The position numbers and the translations under genes were made by a program. From the NCBI GenBank assembly GCA_012064415.1, contig SSNU01000243.1, positions 170,980 to 234,041 on the forward strand: a DNA stretch of 63,062 bases. Reading direction: 5' to 3'. The DNA comes from Gyrodactylus bullatarudis. Lineage: Eukaryota; Platyhelminthes; Monogenea; Gyrodactylidea; Gyrodactylidae. Below are positions 13,499 through 26,612 of the stretch, piece by piece; positions within the stretch are counted from its first letter, which is position 1, and each line of letters opens with the position of its first letter. The notes under the pieces are model-generated. The model was not told the DNA's origin and did no database searches. It was given only the letters and a program-made list of their open reading frames with translations.

Positions 13499-14144
13499 TC
13501 CAGCTATTCTCAATGAATTTCGGAATTCATGATTTTCACAGAATTCAATTCACAGGTATCAAAATTTTCTAAAGATTTTTTGGTTACCGATTCAAAAAGT
13601 TCACTTTAACTGATTTAAGAATAAAAACTCGAAAAATTTAGAGCCATTTTAAATTTCGAGATGCCGCGATTTTTGCATTTTTTTAATTTTGAGTTGAAAA
13701 TTTTTGTTGATTTTAAGATGTGAGAGGAATTAAACGTCATTTTTCTGGATCCTCATCCTAATTCATCGATTTCCAAGCAGTAAAAATGATTGAAATATAG
13801 AAAGTAGACTTTCGAAAGTAAATGGAGTGTTTTCTAAAATCTCTACGACCATTTTTGGTCAACTTTTCTATTGATGATCCAAAAAATAATGTTTGATTTC
13901 TCTCACACCTTTAAATCAACAAAAAATTTCAACTCAAAATTTAAAAAATGGAAAAATCGCCCCATAACGAAATTTAAAATGGCTTCCAATATTTCCGTAT
14001 TTTTTCGAAATTTTATTTTTTAATCAGTGAAGTGAACCTTTTGAATCGGTTACCAAAAAATCTTTAGAAAAGTTTGATGCTTGATGAATAAGTGAGAATT
14101 CTGTGAAAATCGTGAATTCCGAAATTCATTGAGGACAGCTTTAG
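13499..14144. repeat. Fold-back element, subfamily C
   Basis: The ends are inverted: CAATGAATTTCGGAATTCAT on the left against GAATTCCGAAATTCATTG on the right. Further mirrored landmarks are TTTTCACAGAATTC / GAATTCTGTGAAAA and AAGATTTTTTGGTTACCGAT / ATCGGTTACCAAAAAATCTT. The core differs from subfamilies A and B, but the outer segment follows the same plan: a GCT end, then GAATT, then TTTTCACAGAA-TTCTC. No coding sequence. Confidence 0.8.
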
Positions 14145-16038
14145 AATTTGAGATAATAATGAAAAAAAATTCATTTTTTATCAGAATCTTTAAAGTACAA
14201 CATCTAATATCCAAACAGATTTTTCCTAATCGATATGTTATTGGACACTATTCTCTGATATTCAATTAGATTTTGCTTCAATTCCACATTGTATCGCTGA
14301 TACGTAGTACGTATGCATTATCAAACTTTTCAATTGATTCCCATGCAAATACATGAAATATTCAAAAGAAGATTGTTTGAAGAGCCCTTATAGCCGGATA
14401 AAACAATTTCATTAAGAAGAAAACAAATCAAATTACTCAGATGAAAGTAGCTTTCCAAATTTAATAAAAAATAATTTTTAAAGTATCCTATAGATACTCA
14501 TTCTGTGGCGCTCTAAATCTTTCTTGAACATGGTACAAACATGGTGATTTAGTGGGCTGAATTAGATAAACAATTATTATTAATAACTCATATGTATATT
14601 TGTTTAAAAAGATATTGTTGGGCGATATATATAAAATATATATATTTATTTTGTCTCATTCACCACGTGCTTCATCTTCTCTAAATCACATGGTATCTTC
14701 CTTATGATAAAATAGTTCTTGTGGAATGTCTCTGAAAAGGGTCTATATTGATAGATTTTTAATAAAGTTCATTTTAATCACAGGAATAGATTAGGGATCT
14801 TTTCAAGCAACAAATCGAAGTATAAAATTAATAATAAGAAGATTCAAGCATCTGTTAGGTTTTTATTAAAAAAAAATAAACCTTCAATATGCATGCTTCC
14901 AGTTCAGTTTTATCTTAAAAATTAACCAGATTTATTAATTCGAACGAGATAATTTCTCTCTTTGGGATCATACAATATCTGCCAAATGGATTAATAATGA
15001 TTTATACAGGAGAAATTATTGGGATATTGACCAAAATGATTTTGTATATTTAATAAGTAATACCTATTAAGTGAGGAATTAATGGATGGATCGAAATGGA
15101 GGGGATTTATTTTTATTCCGGATAAAATTTAAATAAATTTTCATAAATCTACCAATTAGTAGAGGTAACTTATTAATATTCAGATTTGAATAATTTCAAA
15201 AAGTGAAAAATTATACGATTTGCATTAGCGTTTCCATCTTGGAACAATTTTATCAACGAAATTCTCATGGTACATAGAAGATAAAGTGAGATGGAATATT
15301 TTTATAAATTATTCTGAATTGCATTGTCACAATTCATTTATCCTTATTCGGAATCCGAATTTCGGATACACTAAACTATGTAGGGAGAATCATTGTGAAG
15401 AAATATTTCTGATTAATACAGATTTTATATGAAGGCATTGTGTAATTACTTTGAAGTAACAACACGATTATATAATAAAAATATATGAAAATATTCACCA
15501 CCTTTTAATATTTATGTTATGCATCTTGAGAATAAACTAAATAATTATTTCACAACTCTTAAAAATAAAATAGATCAAATAGTGAAAATTTCCCAGTTAA
15601 ATTATGCTGAATAGAGGTAGATGATAACTGTTTGTGAAAAAAAAATCCGCAACATTTATATTCCAAACATTTGAAATCATTTTTATCAAATAAGCTTTAT
15701 TCTTAATTAAAATACACATATTAAATACCAGTAATGCAATCTTAAGATCTACAGTGTATTATTAATAATAATTTGTTATACATACAGTGATAATCATAAT
15801 TTCAAATTTAATTCCCAATTCAGGTAAGGATTAATAAATTCCTTTTATAATAAGTTAAAAATTATTTATAAATTCCTTTTTTAATGTTAATGTTCAAAAA
15901 TTGATCATACACAACGCAGTAGTATTCCAGTTAAAGAATACACGACGAATTACTCATCATTGTCTGTATTATGTTTTTTTTATATTTTTCATTCATGCAC
16001 GCGTCTAAAATACGTTATGGATATGGAGAAGCACTCTG
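14145..16038. other. Gene-free AT-rich DNA upstream of Dscam
   Basis: No coding region or repeat element recognised. The stretch may include a 5' untranslated exon or regulatory DNA of the downstream Dscam gene, but no splice pair can be pinned from sequence alone. Confidence 0.4.
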
Positions 16039-16122
16039 ATTGGCTGCTACATGCTTCACTCTTATTGGCTAAATAAATATCCTCCAGTAATGTACAATTT
16101 GATAGAGATAGCGCCATTTTGG
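16039..16122 (+). promoter_or_regulatory. Probable Dscam promoter: paired CCAAT boxes and YY1-like motif
   Basis: Two ATTGG (inverted CCAAT) boxes at 16039-16043 and 16064-16068 sit 25 bp apart in near-identical GATTGGCT / TATTGGCT contexts. GCGCCATTTTGG at 16111-16122 has a YY1/Pho-like CCAT core. The cluster lies 140-230 bp before the Dscam start codon in otherwise AT-rich DNA. Function is inferred from motif and position only. Confidence 0.4.
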
Positions 16123-16265
16123 AATAGACAAAGCTGAAGATTAGAGTTATTTATCAATAATTGAAATCATTGCATGCTTTCAAGCCGACTCAGATGAATT
16201 CTAAAGTTGAAAATATCTGCTTGGATTACTTTGGATAATAAAGTCAGAAAAATTTCGATTATAAG

Positions 16266-19200
16266 ATGGAAATTTGGATATTGAATTTATTTATTATTAT
16301 TATTTCATACAACCCAGAATTCATTGATGCTCAAAAAATTCCAAATTTTTACCAATCTAACTCGAGATCACATGTCTTTCAGTCAATTATTCACAGAAAA
16401 TTGAGAAATTCTGACTATTTTAATGATAATATACGACCACCCAGGATAACACCTGATTTAGATTTAAAATTTTATTTCTACGACTCACAAGGTGGAAAGA
16501 TAACATGTTCAGTTGATTCTTATCCAAGTTCAAATATTTCCTGGCATTCAATTAATCCAATGGATGGCCTGTAAGTTTTAATAAATCTGACCGATGTTTT
16601 TTTTCACATAGTGGGTCAAATTTATTGAACTATACAACAAATGATGAAGCAGGTACTTTGTTATTCGGCAAATCTCAAACTACAATGTCAAGTTCAATAT
16701 TCTTTTGTCAAGCCAGAAATGTCTATGGTGTTGCTAGATCAAGAAAGATGATTGTTTACAAAGGTTGGTCTTTTTCTTACGCAAAAAAATTCTCATCGAA
16801 AAGTCGTTGGATTTTTAATCAATAATTTTTTTTCATATCAGTACCAAGAGTTGAAATGTCGTCCATCAGATATGAGAACAGGGAAGTAAAACCTGGCCAC
16901 AAAGCCATTATTTCGTGTAGGCCTTCTCACGGCGATTTGTCAAGATTTTATCGATTGAAACATTGGGAGTTGTACCTGAATAATGAAGCCTATGAAAAGG
17001 TCAATGAAACTAGTCAGTTTTTCCTATTCAATAATTGATTATAAACAAAATTAATTTCAATGATATACTTGCAGAAGGACGATATTCAGTGATAAACATC
17101 TTTCCTAATGAACAGCAATTACATATAAATAATGTCTCCAAATTAGAATTATTTCAACAACTTTCAGTATCTTGTGTCCTAGAGTCGATAGTTGAACCGA
17201 ATCATGTCCTTTCGGATTTATCTTCAATTGCTCTTCTCAAGGAAAATACAATCGATAGTGCACATGCTAGCATGTTATCGATTGATACTAAAATAAATGC
17301 TGAGTATTTGACACGTGTTGAACTACCTTGTCCCTTGATGGGAGGACGAATTGAAGATATTGTTTGGCGTTACAATGACAATCTAATCGATACTAATACG
17401 TTGAACAATAAAGAACTTGAGATTGTAAATGGAAATCTTGTGATTAAAAAAGTACATCAATCAAATTCTGGTCGTTACAAGTGCACTCATCCATTAGCCT
17501 CAGAATCAGCTGCCTTTTCCTTACGTGTCAAAAGTATGTTGGAATTAATATTTTTGAATTTTTTAAATTCTTCAAAAATCCTTTACAGTTCCATTATCTG
17601 TTAACATGAGTGAAAGTAAGATTTCAATCAGCCAAGGTACTAAAGTTGAATTGACCTGTACCATAATTGGAAACCCAATTACCAAAAACTATTGGCTTCT
17701 CAACGGAAAAATGTTGAACGAATCTCATGGTATTAGGATCGTAGCAGATCAACAATTTGAATTATCGTCAATCGTTGAAAAAATTGTTATTGACAATTTC
17801 CAACTCCATCATGTTGGTGTTTACCAGTGTGTGGCTGAAAGTTATGAACCTGTATCTTTGGATAATAAGAATGAGAAACTAATCGATAATGCAATTGGAA
17901 CCAAGCATCTACTTATGAAAGGTTAGTCAAGTTTTAGTCTCGAGCAAAATTCAAGGATCCCATTATTCTTTCATTTATTATTTTTTTTATTTTTCAGAAA
18001 TGGCCCCAATGTTGATATCACAGGAACCAAGATCGGAAAACAATGATCCAGTGACAACATTCTACTGGACCTCTCATATGGAAAAATTGAGGTTCAACTG
18101 CTTATTTGCCGCGCATCCTCTCGGGGAAATTGTTTGGTCCTTGGATGATAATGAATTGCCGAATGAAATTAGCTCAAAGTATTCAATTCAAATTGATAAA
18201 AAATTGGAGAAGATCAATAGCTCTGCATACATGTTCAATGCTAGCCTCGAGATTAGCTTAGATATGGTAATTCCCAATGCATAACTAATATCCCATAATA
18301 CTTTTGCATACAAATTAGCGTTATCCCATATCATATTGTTATTTTATTACTCGGCTAATTCTTTGCAAATAAATTTAGTTTTTTGATGATCGTCAACTCT
18401 GGCGTTTTGGTGGAGAGTATAGAGCTACCTTGACGAATGATTACGGCAATGCTACATGCAGAATGTTCACTACAGTCAATGCTGATCTCAGAATAAGGAG
18501 TATTCCATCGAATCAGGCCCTTTTGGATATAAACTCTAATAAATACGATAGTAATAATAATAATAACAACTTGGTTGCCAATGAGACAGCCATATTAAAT
18601 CGTCATTTCACAATGAAATGTTATGCTATCGGTATAAAAACACCTACTGTAAGTTGAAAATGGTCAATGGTTATGGTAATAAAATTTTATTCTTTTTAAA
18701 TTTAAGTTAAAATGGAGACGTAACTATGCCAATGAACCATCCAAGTATATACCCATGGATCATAGACATGAACTATCTGAGAATGGACGTATATTTGTTA
18801 TAAATTCAGTACAAATGAATGACGAAGGTCAATACGAGTGCATTGCCAAGCAAGGGACAAATGAAGTGTCCATAATAAAAAATTTGATTGTTAAAAGTGA
18901 GTATTTTATAAAAATAAATCATAAATTATAATAAAAGATACAGGAGAATACTTTTCATCGAACCAAAAATTCATTCTAGTATGAATTGAATAATTTTGGA
19001 AAAATCAATACTTCAATTCTTTTATTCTTATTATAATTCGGTACATATCCTAATTTTACCATATTTTACTTATTTTTCTACAGAGAACATCTATAAAAAT
19101 CCAACATTGTTTACTTTTTTCTATAATGTATAAATATATTTTTCCACAAATAAATTCATATTGAGGTTATCTTTCGTTTTCATCCCAGAAAGAAAGTAAT

Positions 19201-22200
19201 AAAATGACTGTTTATTACAAATTGTTATTTTCTGGGCCTAGAGGAAACATTAAAATTGGATAAAACAACCCTGATGAATTACCGTGATGAATCATAATTT
19301 TGCTAAAGTGTGTAGTCTCAGTTCAATTTCTTTCCAGATAGATTATTTTTAATGATATCACGTCCTTCTGTTAATGGCCACTTATTTCAAATAACTGAGT
19401 TGATCTTTTATGAAGTCATTATCATTCTTTTATTACAATTTACAGAGGCTCCAGTTATCCAGGCTCTGCCAAACTCTCTGAATGTAAGCTTTCGTAATGA
19501 AATTTCCCTCTACTACGGATGCAATGCAATGTCAGCCGATAAACCCTGGTATGCTTGGTGGGAGTTTCAACGATACAAGACTCGAGGCATAATACGAATT
19601 GATCCAGAAGCTAGTCCTCCCTTTAATGATCTTAAAATAGATGTATGTTTACTATTTTCATTACTATTAATAAAAGTTTTATTTTCTGCTTTTATTTCAC
19701 ATTGCAGTATGCCCAATCTGGTTCTGATGCCAATTATGTACTTCCATCTGCATTAAGCTCTCTGCTACCAGAATTCGTTAAGACAAGACCCAATGAAGTG
19801 GCTAACATTCGCAATATTGGACCTCTTTTGAAGGCGAAGCATCATGGTAATTTAATTTGTGTTGTTCGCAATTCTGTTGGTGAGGCGAGAAGTTCAATTT
19901 CAATTAGTTTCATGCGTAAGATCATAAAAACCAGGCAAAATTAAGATGATTATTTAATTTTTATTATTATTATTATTTTTCAGCTGAACTAGAGTTTGAG
20001 TCTAGACCACCAAACAGTATAGATGTCATTTTGAAGCAAAACATTTTCATTGATTGCTCTCCAAAAAAGTCTGAAGTTGACGCCTATGTTGAGTGGAAAT
20101 GTAAGTTGTCAAAATCTTCCATACTTCTTGTATTTAGCCTTTTAATGCAGATTCAATTTATTTTTCAGTTTCAAATCAGAAACACTCCCTGGATCAGCTA
20201 TCAGATGAGCAAAAGGAGCGAATTAAACAACATGACAACGGAACTTTATCAATCCTCAACGTTGAAGAGAACGACCCGAAAAAGTTTTATTGTTTTCTCA
20301 AACATCCCCAAGATTCGAATATTCAGAATAGCTCTGCTCTCAATCTGGAAATTCATGGTAATTTTTATATATTTTTACATTCGACATTTTTAGTTCCTGC
20401 TCGAATCGATAACATGGTCAGGGAAGAGAAAAAAGTTCGCGGCTCCAAATTCAACCTGACATGCTCGGTTTACGGAGACGAGCGTAATCGTTTTGTTGAC
20501 TGGTATTTTCGTCGGGAAAATACATCTGATTGGATTCACTTGAAAGAACCAACTTGTGTGCTTACTAATAATGCCGATGAACTATGTCGAACCTATCGAA
20601 GTGACCCAGAAAATGAAATTCAATTTCTCGTTGTGAGTTTTTTTAAAATAATTAAAAATTATTTTCAGCAATACTCGTTCTATTAACTCTAAATTCTATT
20701 GAGTTAGTATTAGAAAAGATCATTCAAGATATTACTTTCTCTCCTATTCATATCGATTACTTTCTCGGGTTTGATTTGGTAAAGATAAATAATGAAGCTG
20801 TATATGTTGTTGATTGAATTTTGATAAAGAACTGATTATTCTTTATCACTGTTGGTTAAGAATATTTCCCAGTACGATTCCTTTCTGTACATAATACACT
20901 CAACAAACAAATGTTTCATTAAATAGATTTATATATCTTCACCTTTTAAATAATACCATATCATACTTGGTGTATTATGATAATATTTGGGATCTATACT
21001 TGTACCACAATGTATTTTTGAATAGTATTGCCCATTTAATAACATTGATTGAAGGAGAAATAAACCCTGAAAATACTGTTGCGTTATCCAAATACAGATA
21101 TGATGTTTATTTATTATATAGACTGTATTTATTTGATAAATCTGAATGCTTATCATATTTATATTCATATAGCATGACATTATTCATGTTTTAATTTATT
21201 CTTAGTACACTAAACACGATGAAAATGACAAGTTACGTGTGGATAAACTACTCGAGTTTATCAATGTCAATACAAACTATATGGGACATTATAAATGTGT
21301 TGCTGTGAATGAGTACAATTCAAAAAGTACTAATTTTCAAGATGATGCCTTGAAAAGTGGATTATCTATTGATCCCAGATCAGTAGATTCAACTATGCAG
21401 TTGACTATAATCGGTTAGTTCTATCATCATTAAAGTTAATTAACTATTTTTTTCATCTTTCAACATTGGAAATACTCATCTTGTACTTTAAAAAGAAAAT
21501 AAAGAAGAAAACATTCAAGCAACTTGTCCTATTTTCTTTCGAATCTTCTCTTTTTTATTCCTTCAATGTTTTATTTTGGTGTTATCACTGTTGGATATAT
21601 ACTGTATTCTCTTTTGTGTTAAATAAACAGAAATTAATGCAATGTTATTTTGATTGATGTATTTTTTCTCTCTCGGTAGGGATTCCTGGACGTGCATTGT
21701 TTTCCAACAGCCAAAAGGCTATTACATCAAATTCAATCTTCCTCGATTGGAATGAGCCAAAGGATACAGGAAACCTTCCCCTTTCATCTTATCGGCTCTT
21801 CATTGAGTCGAATCCAGTGGAGAGTTCTCGCAAAATCACTGTGCCTCCCAATCAAACCTCACTGGAAATTGACAACCTTCATCCCTATACTTCGTATACA
21901 ATCAAGATTGAAGCTGTGAATGATGTTGGTGTTGGACCGTCTGACACAATTACCTTGGTAACTCAGGAATCAAGTAAGTAATCAAATCAAAAATGATTTT
22001 CTGCTAAAATAACATTTTATTGTTAGAGCCTAGTGCCAGCGTTAGGAACTTGAATTGTTCGTCACTCTCTTCTGATGAAATTGAAGTGAAATGGGACGAC
22101 CCAGAAACATCGCATCAGAATGGCAACATTGACAGATACTGGGTGTGCAAATTGAATTTGAACCTCATTCAAGACATAAGAAATGACCAAGATCTCAAGA

Positions 22201-25200
22201 AAATCGATTGGCCTGAAAAATATCGGGAAAATCAAGAGTAAGCTCCAAATGCTTGATTTTCTAAATTTTAAAATATTCTTTCAACTCTCTTAGAATACCA
22301 TCTAAATTCGATTGCGAACTCGTACACATTGCGAGGTTTATTGAACTCAACAATCTATCAAAATTTACTCCATACGGAATAAGGGTAGTTGCTTTAAACA
22401 GTAAGGGATCATCCCCACCAGACTATTGCTATGCTCGAACTCTCGAAGATTGTAAGTTTACTCTCAATATCCAAGATTAAAAAATCGATATAAACGTTGT
22501 AATTGTTATAGTACCTCAAGAGGAGCCTCTAAACGTCAGATGTACCGGCCTTCAACATAGTATTAGTGTAGCTTGGGATACGCCAAATCTAACCTCTATA
22601 AATGGAATTTTATCCGGATACAAAGTTCATTATTTTAAAACAAACTCATTCAAAGGTTTGTTTAATTCTCGGATCATTTGTTTACTATGTTTCCTAACAG
22701 TTGCATATTATTAGATGAAAGTAACATTGTTGAGACTGCAGTGGAAGCGAGAAACTCTCAGAAACTTAAAGGTCTTACACCATTTACAAACTATACAATA
22801 AGAGTTTATGCAGTTAATGTCAAAGGCCATGGCCCTCCGTCTAAGGACATTTATTGTAAAACTAGTGAAGCTCCATCCGAAGCTCCAGGTAAGATTTCCT
22901 TTATTAACACATTCTCTAGAGAATATCAAGATATTATTGATAAACGAGACTTGTGTTAATGCCGTATGGACACATCCAAGTTCTCCAAATGGAGTCATAT
23001 CAAATTACTGTCTTTCACAACAAGAGGTTGATATCAATCAGAATAATCGACCAATAACATCCCTACAGTACGCAACATGTTTTCCTGCTGATTTTCGTAA
23101 AGAATATCAATCAAAAGATATTTGTAACTTCCAAATGGGCAAGTTTTATCGTCTTAGCATACGTGGGAAGCATGCGTTCGAGGGTAAAAGTGCATATTCT
23201 GAAATATTCACTCCGAAACTCAATAGTAAGCAATTTTATTATCTTTCTTTTCGATCAGTTATACAGCATTGATCAAAATTGTTATTTTTCAAGTTTTATT
23301 CCCTGAAAACAATGTTATGTATCATAAAAGTCTACAACAAATTAATTCTCTTATTCTTTAGCAAACCTTTCAATCATCAGCATTGGAAGGAATATCAAGG
23401 CACTACCGGGAGATTCTATTGTCCTGGATTGTGAAATCTCTGAACCAGTCATTCCAAAGTGGACATTTATAAGTGAAACTAATGTCATTTCTGAGTAAGC
23501 TCACAGAGAACAATTTTGAATTATTTAAGATTTTAACTTTATGAAAATTTTAGTGTGATTCCAACTTTTGAAAATGGATCTTATCTCATAATGAATACGG
23601 GCGAAGCTGACAAAGGCACATACAACTGCAGTATTTCTTATGAACAACAAATTTCTTATCATATTTCTATGATTAACATAGATGAAAGTAAGATTCGAAA
23701 TAAACAACCATGACAATTTTAATTATTATCTCTAATTATCTATCTATCAAATTGAGAATTTCATTATTTTCTTATCCGATTTACACAATGGAAATTAATC
23801 TTGAATCCATTAAATTTCATTGTAGTTGACAATGTTTAAATCGGAAAAGAAATTGCTAGCCAAGAGTAAAATACAAATTTTTCAATTTGTAATTTGAAGA
23901 AATATTTTATTTACATAAATTTTTCATTAGCTCATCCAAATCCACCAGTTTGGCGCAGCTCTAAATCGACTTCAAAGAGTGTACAAGTTGAATGGAATGC
24001 TCCAGCCCAATGGCCAACTGCACCAATAACAGGATATTTACTGAATTGGACAAATCATTATTCTGGTGAAGTGAGCCAGGCAAAAGTAGATAAAGATCAG
24101 AGATCTTACTTTGTTGGTAATCTTACATGTGCCACTCGGTTGTCCTTCAACATTGCTGCTGAAAATGCCTATGGTTTGGGAAGAAATTCAAATGGCTCCT
24201 TCGATGTGGCCACTTCTGGGCAGGGTAAAATTAAATTTTTTAACCTTGATATCTTTCCTTGATAAAATCTTGTTTTTATTTCTCAATTCTAGGGCCAAAG
24301 ATGAACAAGAATGTGAATATTCTCATCATGCCAGAAAATAAGACCAATTCTGTCCTTTTTGATATGTCACATTTTATCAAAGGAAAAGAATGTCCGCCGT
24401 TCTTTTATCAGGTTCTTGTTACAACCTCTCTTAAACAGGGGAATCTTCTGAGAGGTCGACGTCAGGTCCAAGATTCAAAAAGTGGGGAAGATGGAAAGGT
24501 TGTTTTTGACAGGAAAGTTTCTAGAAATGAACTTGTCAGCATTGATCCTTACAAAGTGAAAGAGAAATGGTATATTAACGTTACCAATCTGAATGCAGCT
24601 TCCAATTACTTCTACTCGATAAAGGCTGAAAATCCAGCAGGATCTCATGTTATAACGGGAAAATTCCAAAGTGGTATTTATAATACAAGTTAGTGTATTT
24701 TCATGTAAATTCGATTGACCAATCAACTTTTAACTAAATTTATTTATACCCCAAGGCGTTAAACAACCTAAAATGTATTTTTATTTTGTTTTCAGGAAAC
24801 TTTGATGCATCGTTACACTCGATGAATAATTTGAATGAGAGTAATCTCATGAGACCGAGTGTTCTTGTGCCATTGTCAATTATGTTTATTCTCTTATTAA
24901 TTCTAACTCTTTCCATGTTGTTCTATTTTAAACATCGAAAGTTGTCCGATAATCTGTTCAATGGAAATAGTATGACGACGTCAACGTATAACGGAAAAAT
25001 TGTAATGGCAATTGACCCAGTCACAGGTCTGCCAATTTCCAATGTTGTTACAAATGGAAAACGAAGTATTAATATATCTCCTAGATACTTGAAAAACAAT
25101 GAAATTAAAAGTCATAATGATCTTCTTCTCCTAAATGGGCAATCAAAAAGAAAGAAGAAAAGTTTCTTTGCAAGTTTATTCTCGGGTAGAATCTCCGGAA

Positions 25201-26612
25201 GGGCAAAAGAAGCTGACTCAATTTCCGTCAAATCGGTTGATAGTCAAGGACAAATTAATCCTTACGCTACCTATGAAGCTACAGGCCCATTCAGCGGATC
25301 AGAAAGTAAGCCGAGCACAGCAATGCTAAGTTCAGGCATTAATATGGGAAGTGGGTCAACCTGTGTGAAACTTACACCTGACGAAGCATTCAGACAAATG
25401 CTAAAAACTCAAAAAAGTCAATCTTCTATCATGAACAATCGTGAGTTGGTTTAATTTGAAAATTTATTCTTTATGAATTTCCTTTCTTTAAATTAGCTAT
25501 GAATTATCCTCAGTTGGTTAAAAAATCGAATTGGCTTGATCCTGCACCGAATAGTAGTCTCAGTAGGCGTCGACAAATAAGTAATTTGAAGCAATCCCAG
25601 CCTAGATCTTATGCTGAACTCTTGGAACATCAGAGAAATTTAATGATGCTTGCTTCAACCAACGCAAAAGCCATTATTGATCCAATCAATGCTCCATATG
25701 ATATTGGAGCTGATGGAATGATTAGCAATGCTTCCATTTATTCAGGTAGGAGTAACTCAGGCCGTAGGTTCAACTCAATGGAGTCACTTAATCGTCTTGG
25801 ACCAACTTATCACCGAGGATTTCCCGGGGGTGTCAATGAATACTCTGAGAAGATTGTCAATCAAAGTAATCTGCTCTATGATTCGAACCAGTCTATGATG
25901 AAACCAGTTCTACAGAGAAGCCAGATTTTCAATTCCACTGGAATATCTTCCAATAATGAAGAGCTGCTACAAGCCTATGAATTCGGCCAGAGAGCTTCAA
26001 ATAATGAAAAACTCCTGAGAATGAAACAGCTGATTAGTCAAGCTCGCTCTGGTGGACCTATGATTCTGAATAGTAATGATTCTTCTGTTATGCTAGACTA
26101 TAATCAACATCCTATTGCCTTAAAATCAGTTCCTAATCAAATGAAACGCTATGGACCTAGAGAATCTCAACGAAATATCATTATGGTTCGTCAACAGAGT
26201 CAGCCAAAAGGTTTACCCAGTCAACGTTTCTACCATCAAATGTCAATTGGCAACAACAACACAGCAATGCATCCAGACGAAACCCTGTACACTGGTGGAG
26301 ATATGACGTATGCTTCAATTGATTATAATAACGGGGCTGGACAGAGAATTAATAATTCATCTCTTTTGAGAAATAAGAATTATGTGCCTAAACGTCCTCT
26401 TCCAGACCTTCCCACGAAAAAGAATTACTCTTTAGAGAATATGTAAGTAATTCATTATTACTCATTCATTAATCAACTTGTTACGATCAAGTTTACTTAT
26501 TTTAATTTGAAAATTATCTATTTTTAGCATCAAGTCTACTGAAGAAATTCAAGAATTCAACGAAACAAATGAAGATGAAAATGTTTACACAAAAGAATTT
26601 GTTGTTGTCTGA
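16266..26612 (+). CDS. Dscam: Dscam (Down syndrome cell adhesion molecule) homologue, 27 exons
   Basis: Single-pass neuronal or immune adhesion receptor of the Dscam family, modelled at 2408 residues. Order: signal peptide (about 1-22), Ig1-9 (about 57-1100), FN3 1-4 (1103-1531), Ig10 (1532-1622), FN3 5-6 (1622-1850), TM (about 1877-1899), tail of about 510 residues ending in EFVVV, a possible PDZ ligand. An Ig between FN3-4 and FN3-5 is diagnostic for Dscam. Exon ends: 16266-16570, 16612-16763, 16842-17012, 17075-17533, 17589-17921, 17998-18266, 18379-18648, 18707-18896, 19446-19642, 19708-19915, 19984-20100, 20169-20357, 20394-20632, 21206-21413, 21680-21973, 22027-22237, 22294-22451, 22512-22655, 22715-22888, 22920-23225, 23362-23494, 23554-23687, 23931-24224, 24293-24688, 24796-25440, 25497-26442, 26528-26612. 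The sum, 7227 nt, is in frame. Ig2, Ig3 and Ig7 each have one version, so this is not a hypervariable Dscam. Confidence 0.93.
22889..22919 (+). other. 31-nt intron in Dscam
   Basis: The sequence between the SEAPSEAP codons and the NIKILLINETCVNAVW exon of FN3-4 is a GTAAGA...CTCTAG segment of 31 nt. Removing it restores the frame (phase 1, codon GAG); keeping it shifts the frame. The same gene also has introns of 36 nt (20358-20393) and 41 nt (16571-16611). Confidence 0.85.

Noticed and set aside
20358..20393. Retention of the 36-nt Dscam segment as coding sequence, since it is a multiple of three without an in-frame stop
   Set aside because: It has GT...AG ends, its translation is Phe/Ile-rich, and its removal gives the usual Ig8-Ig9 linker. 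Retention as a minor isoform cannot be excluded.
16856..21405. Search for Dscam-type alternative exon arrays at Ig2, Ig3 and Ig7
   Set aside because: Only one coding version of each was found, and the longer introns carry no second Ig half-domain.
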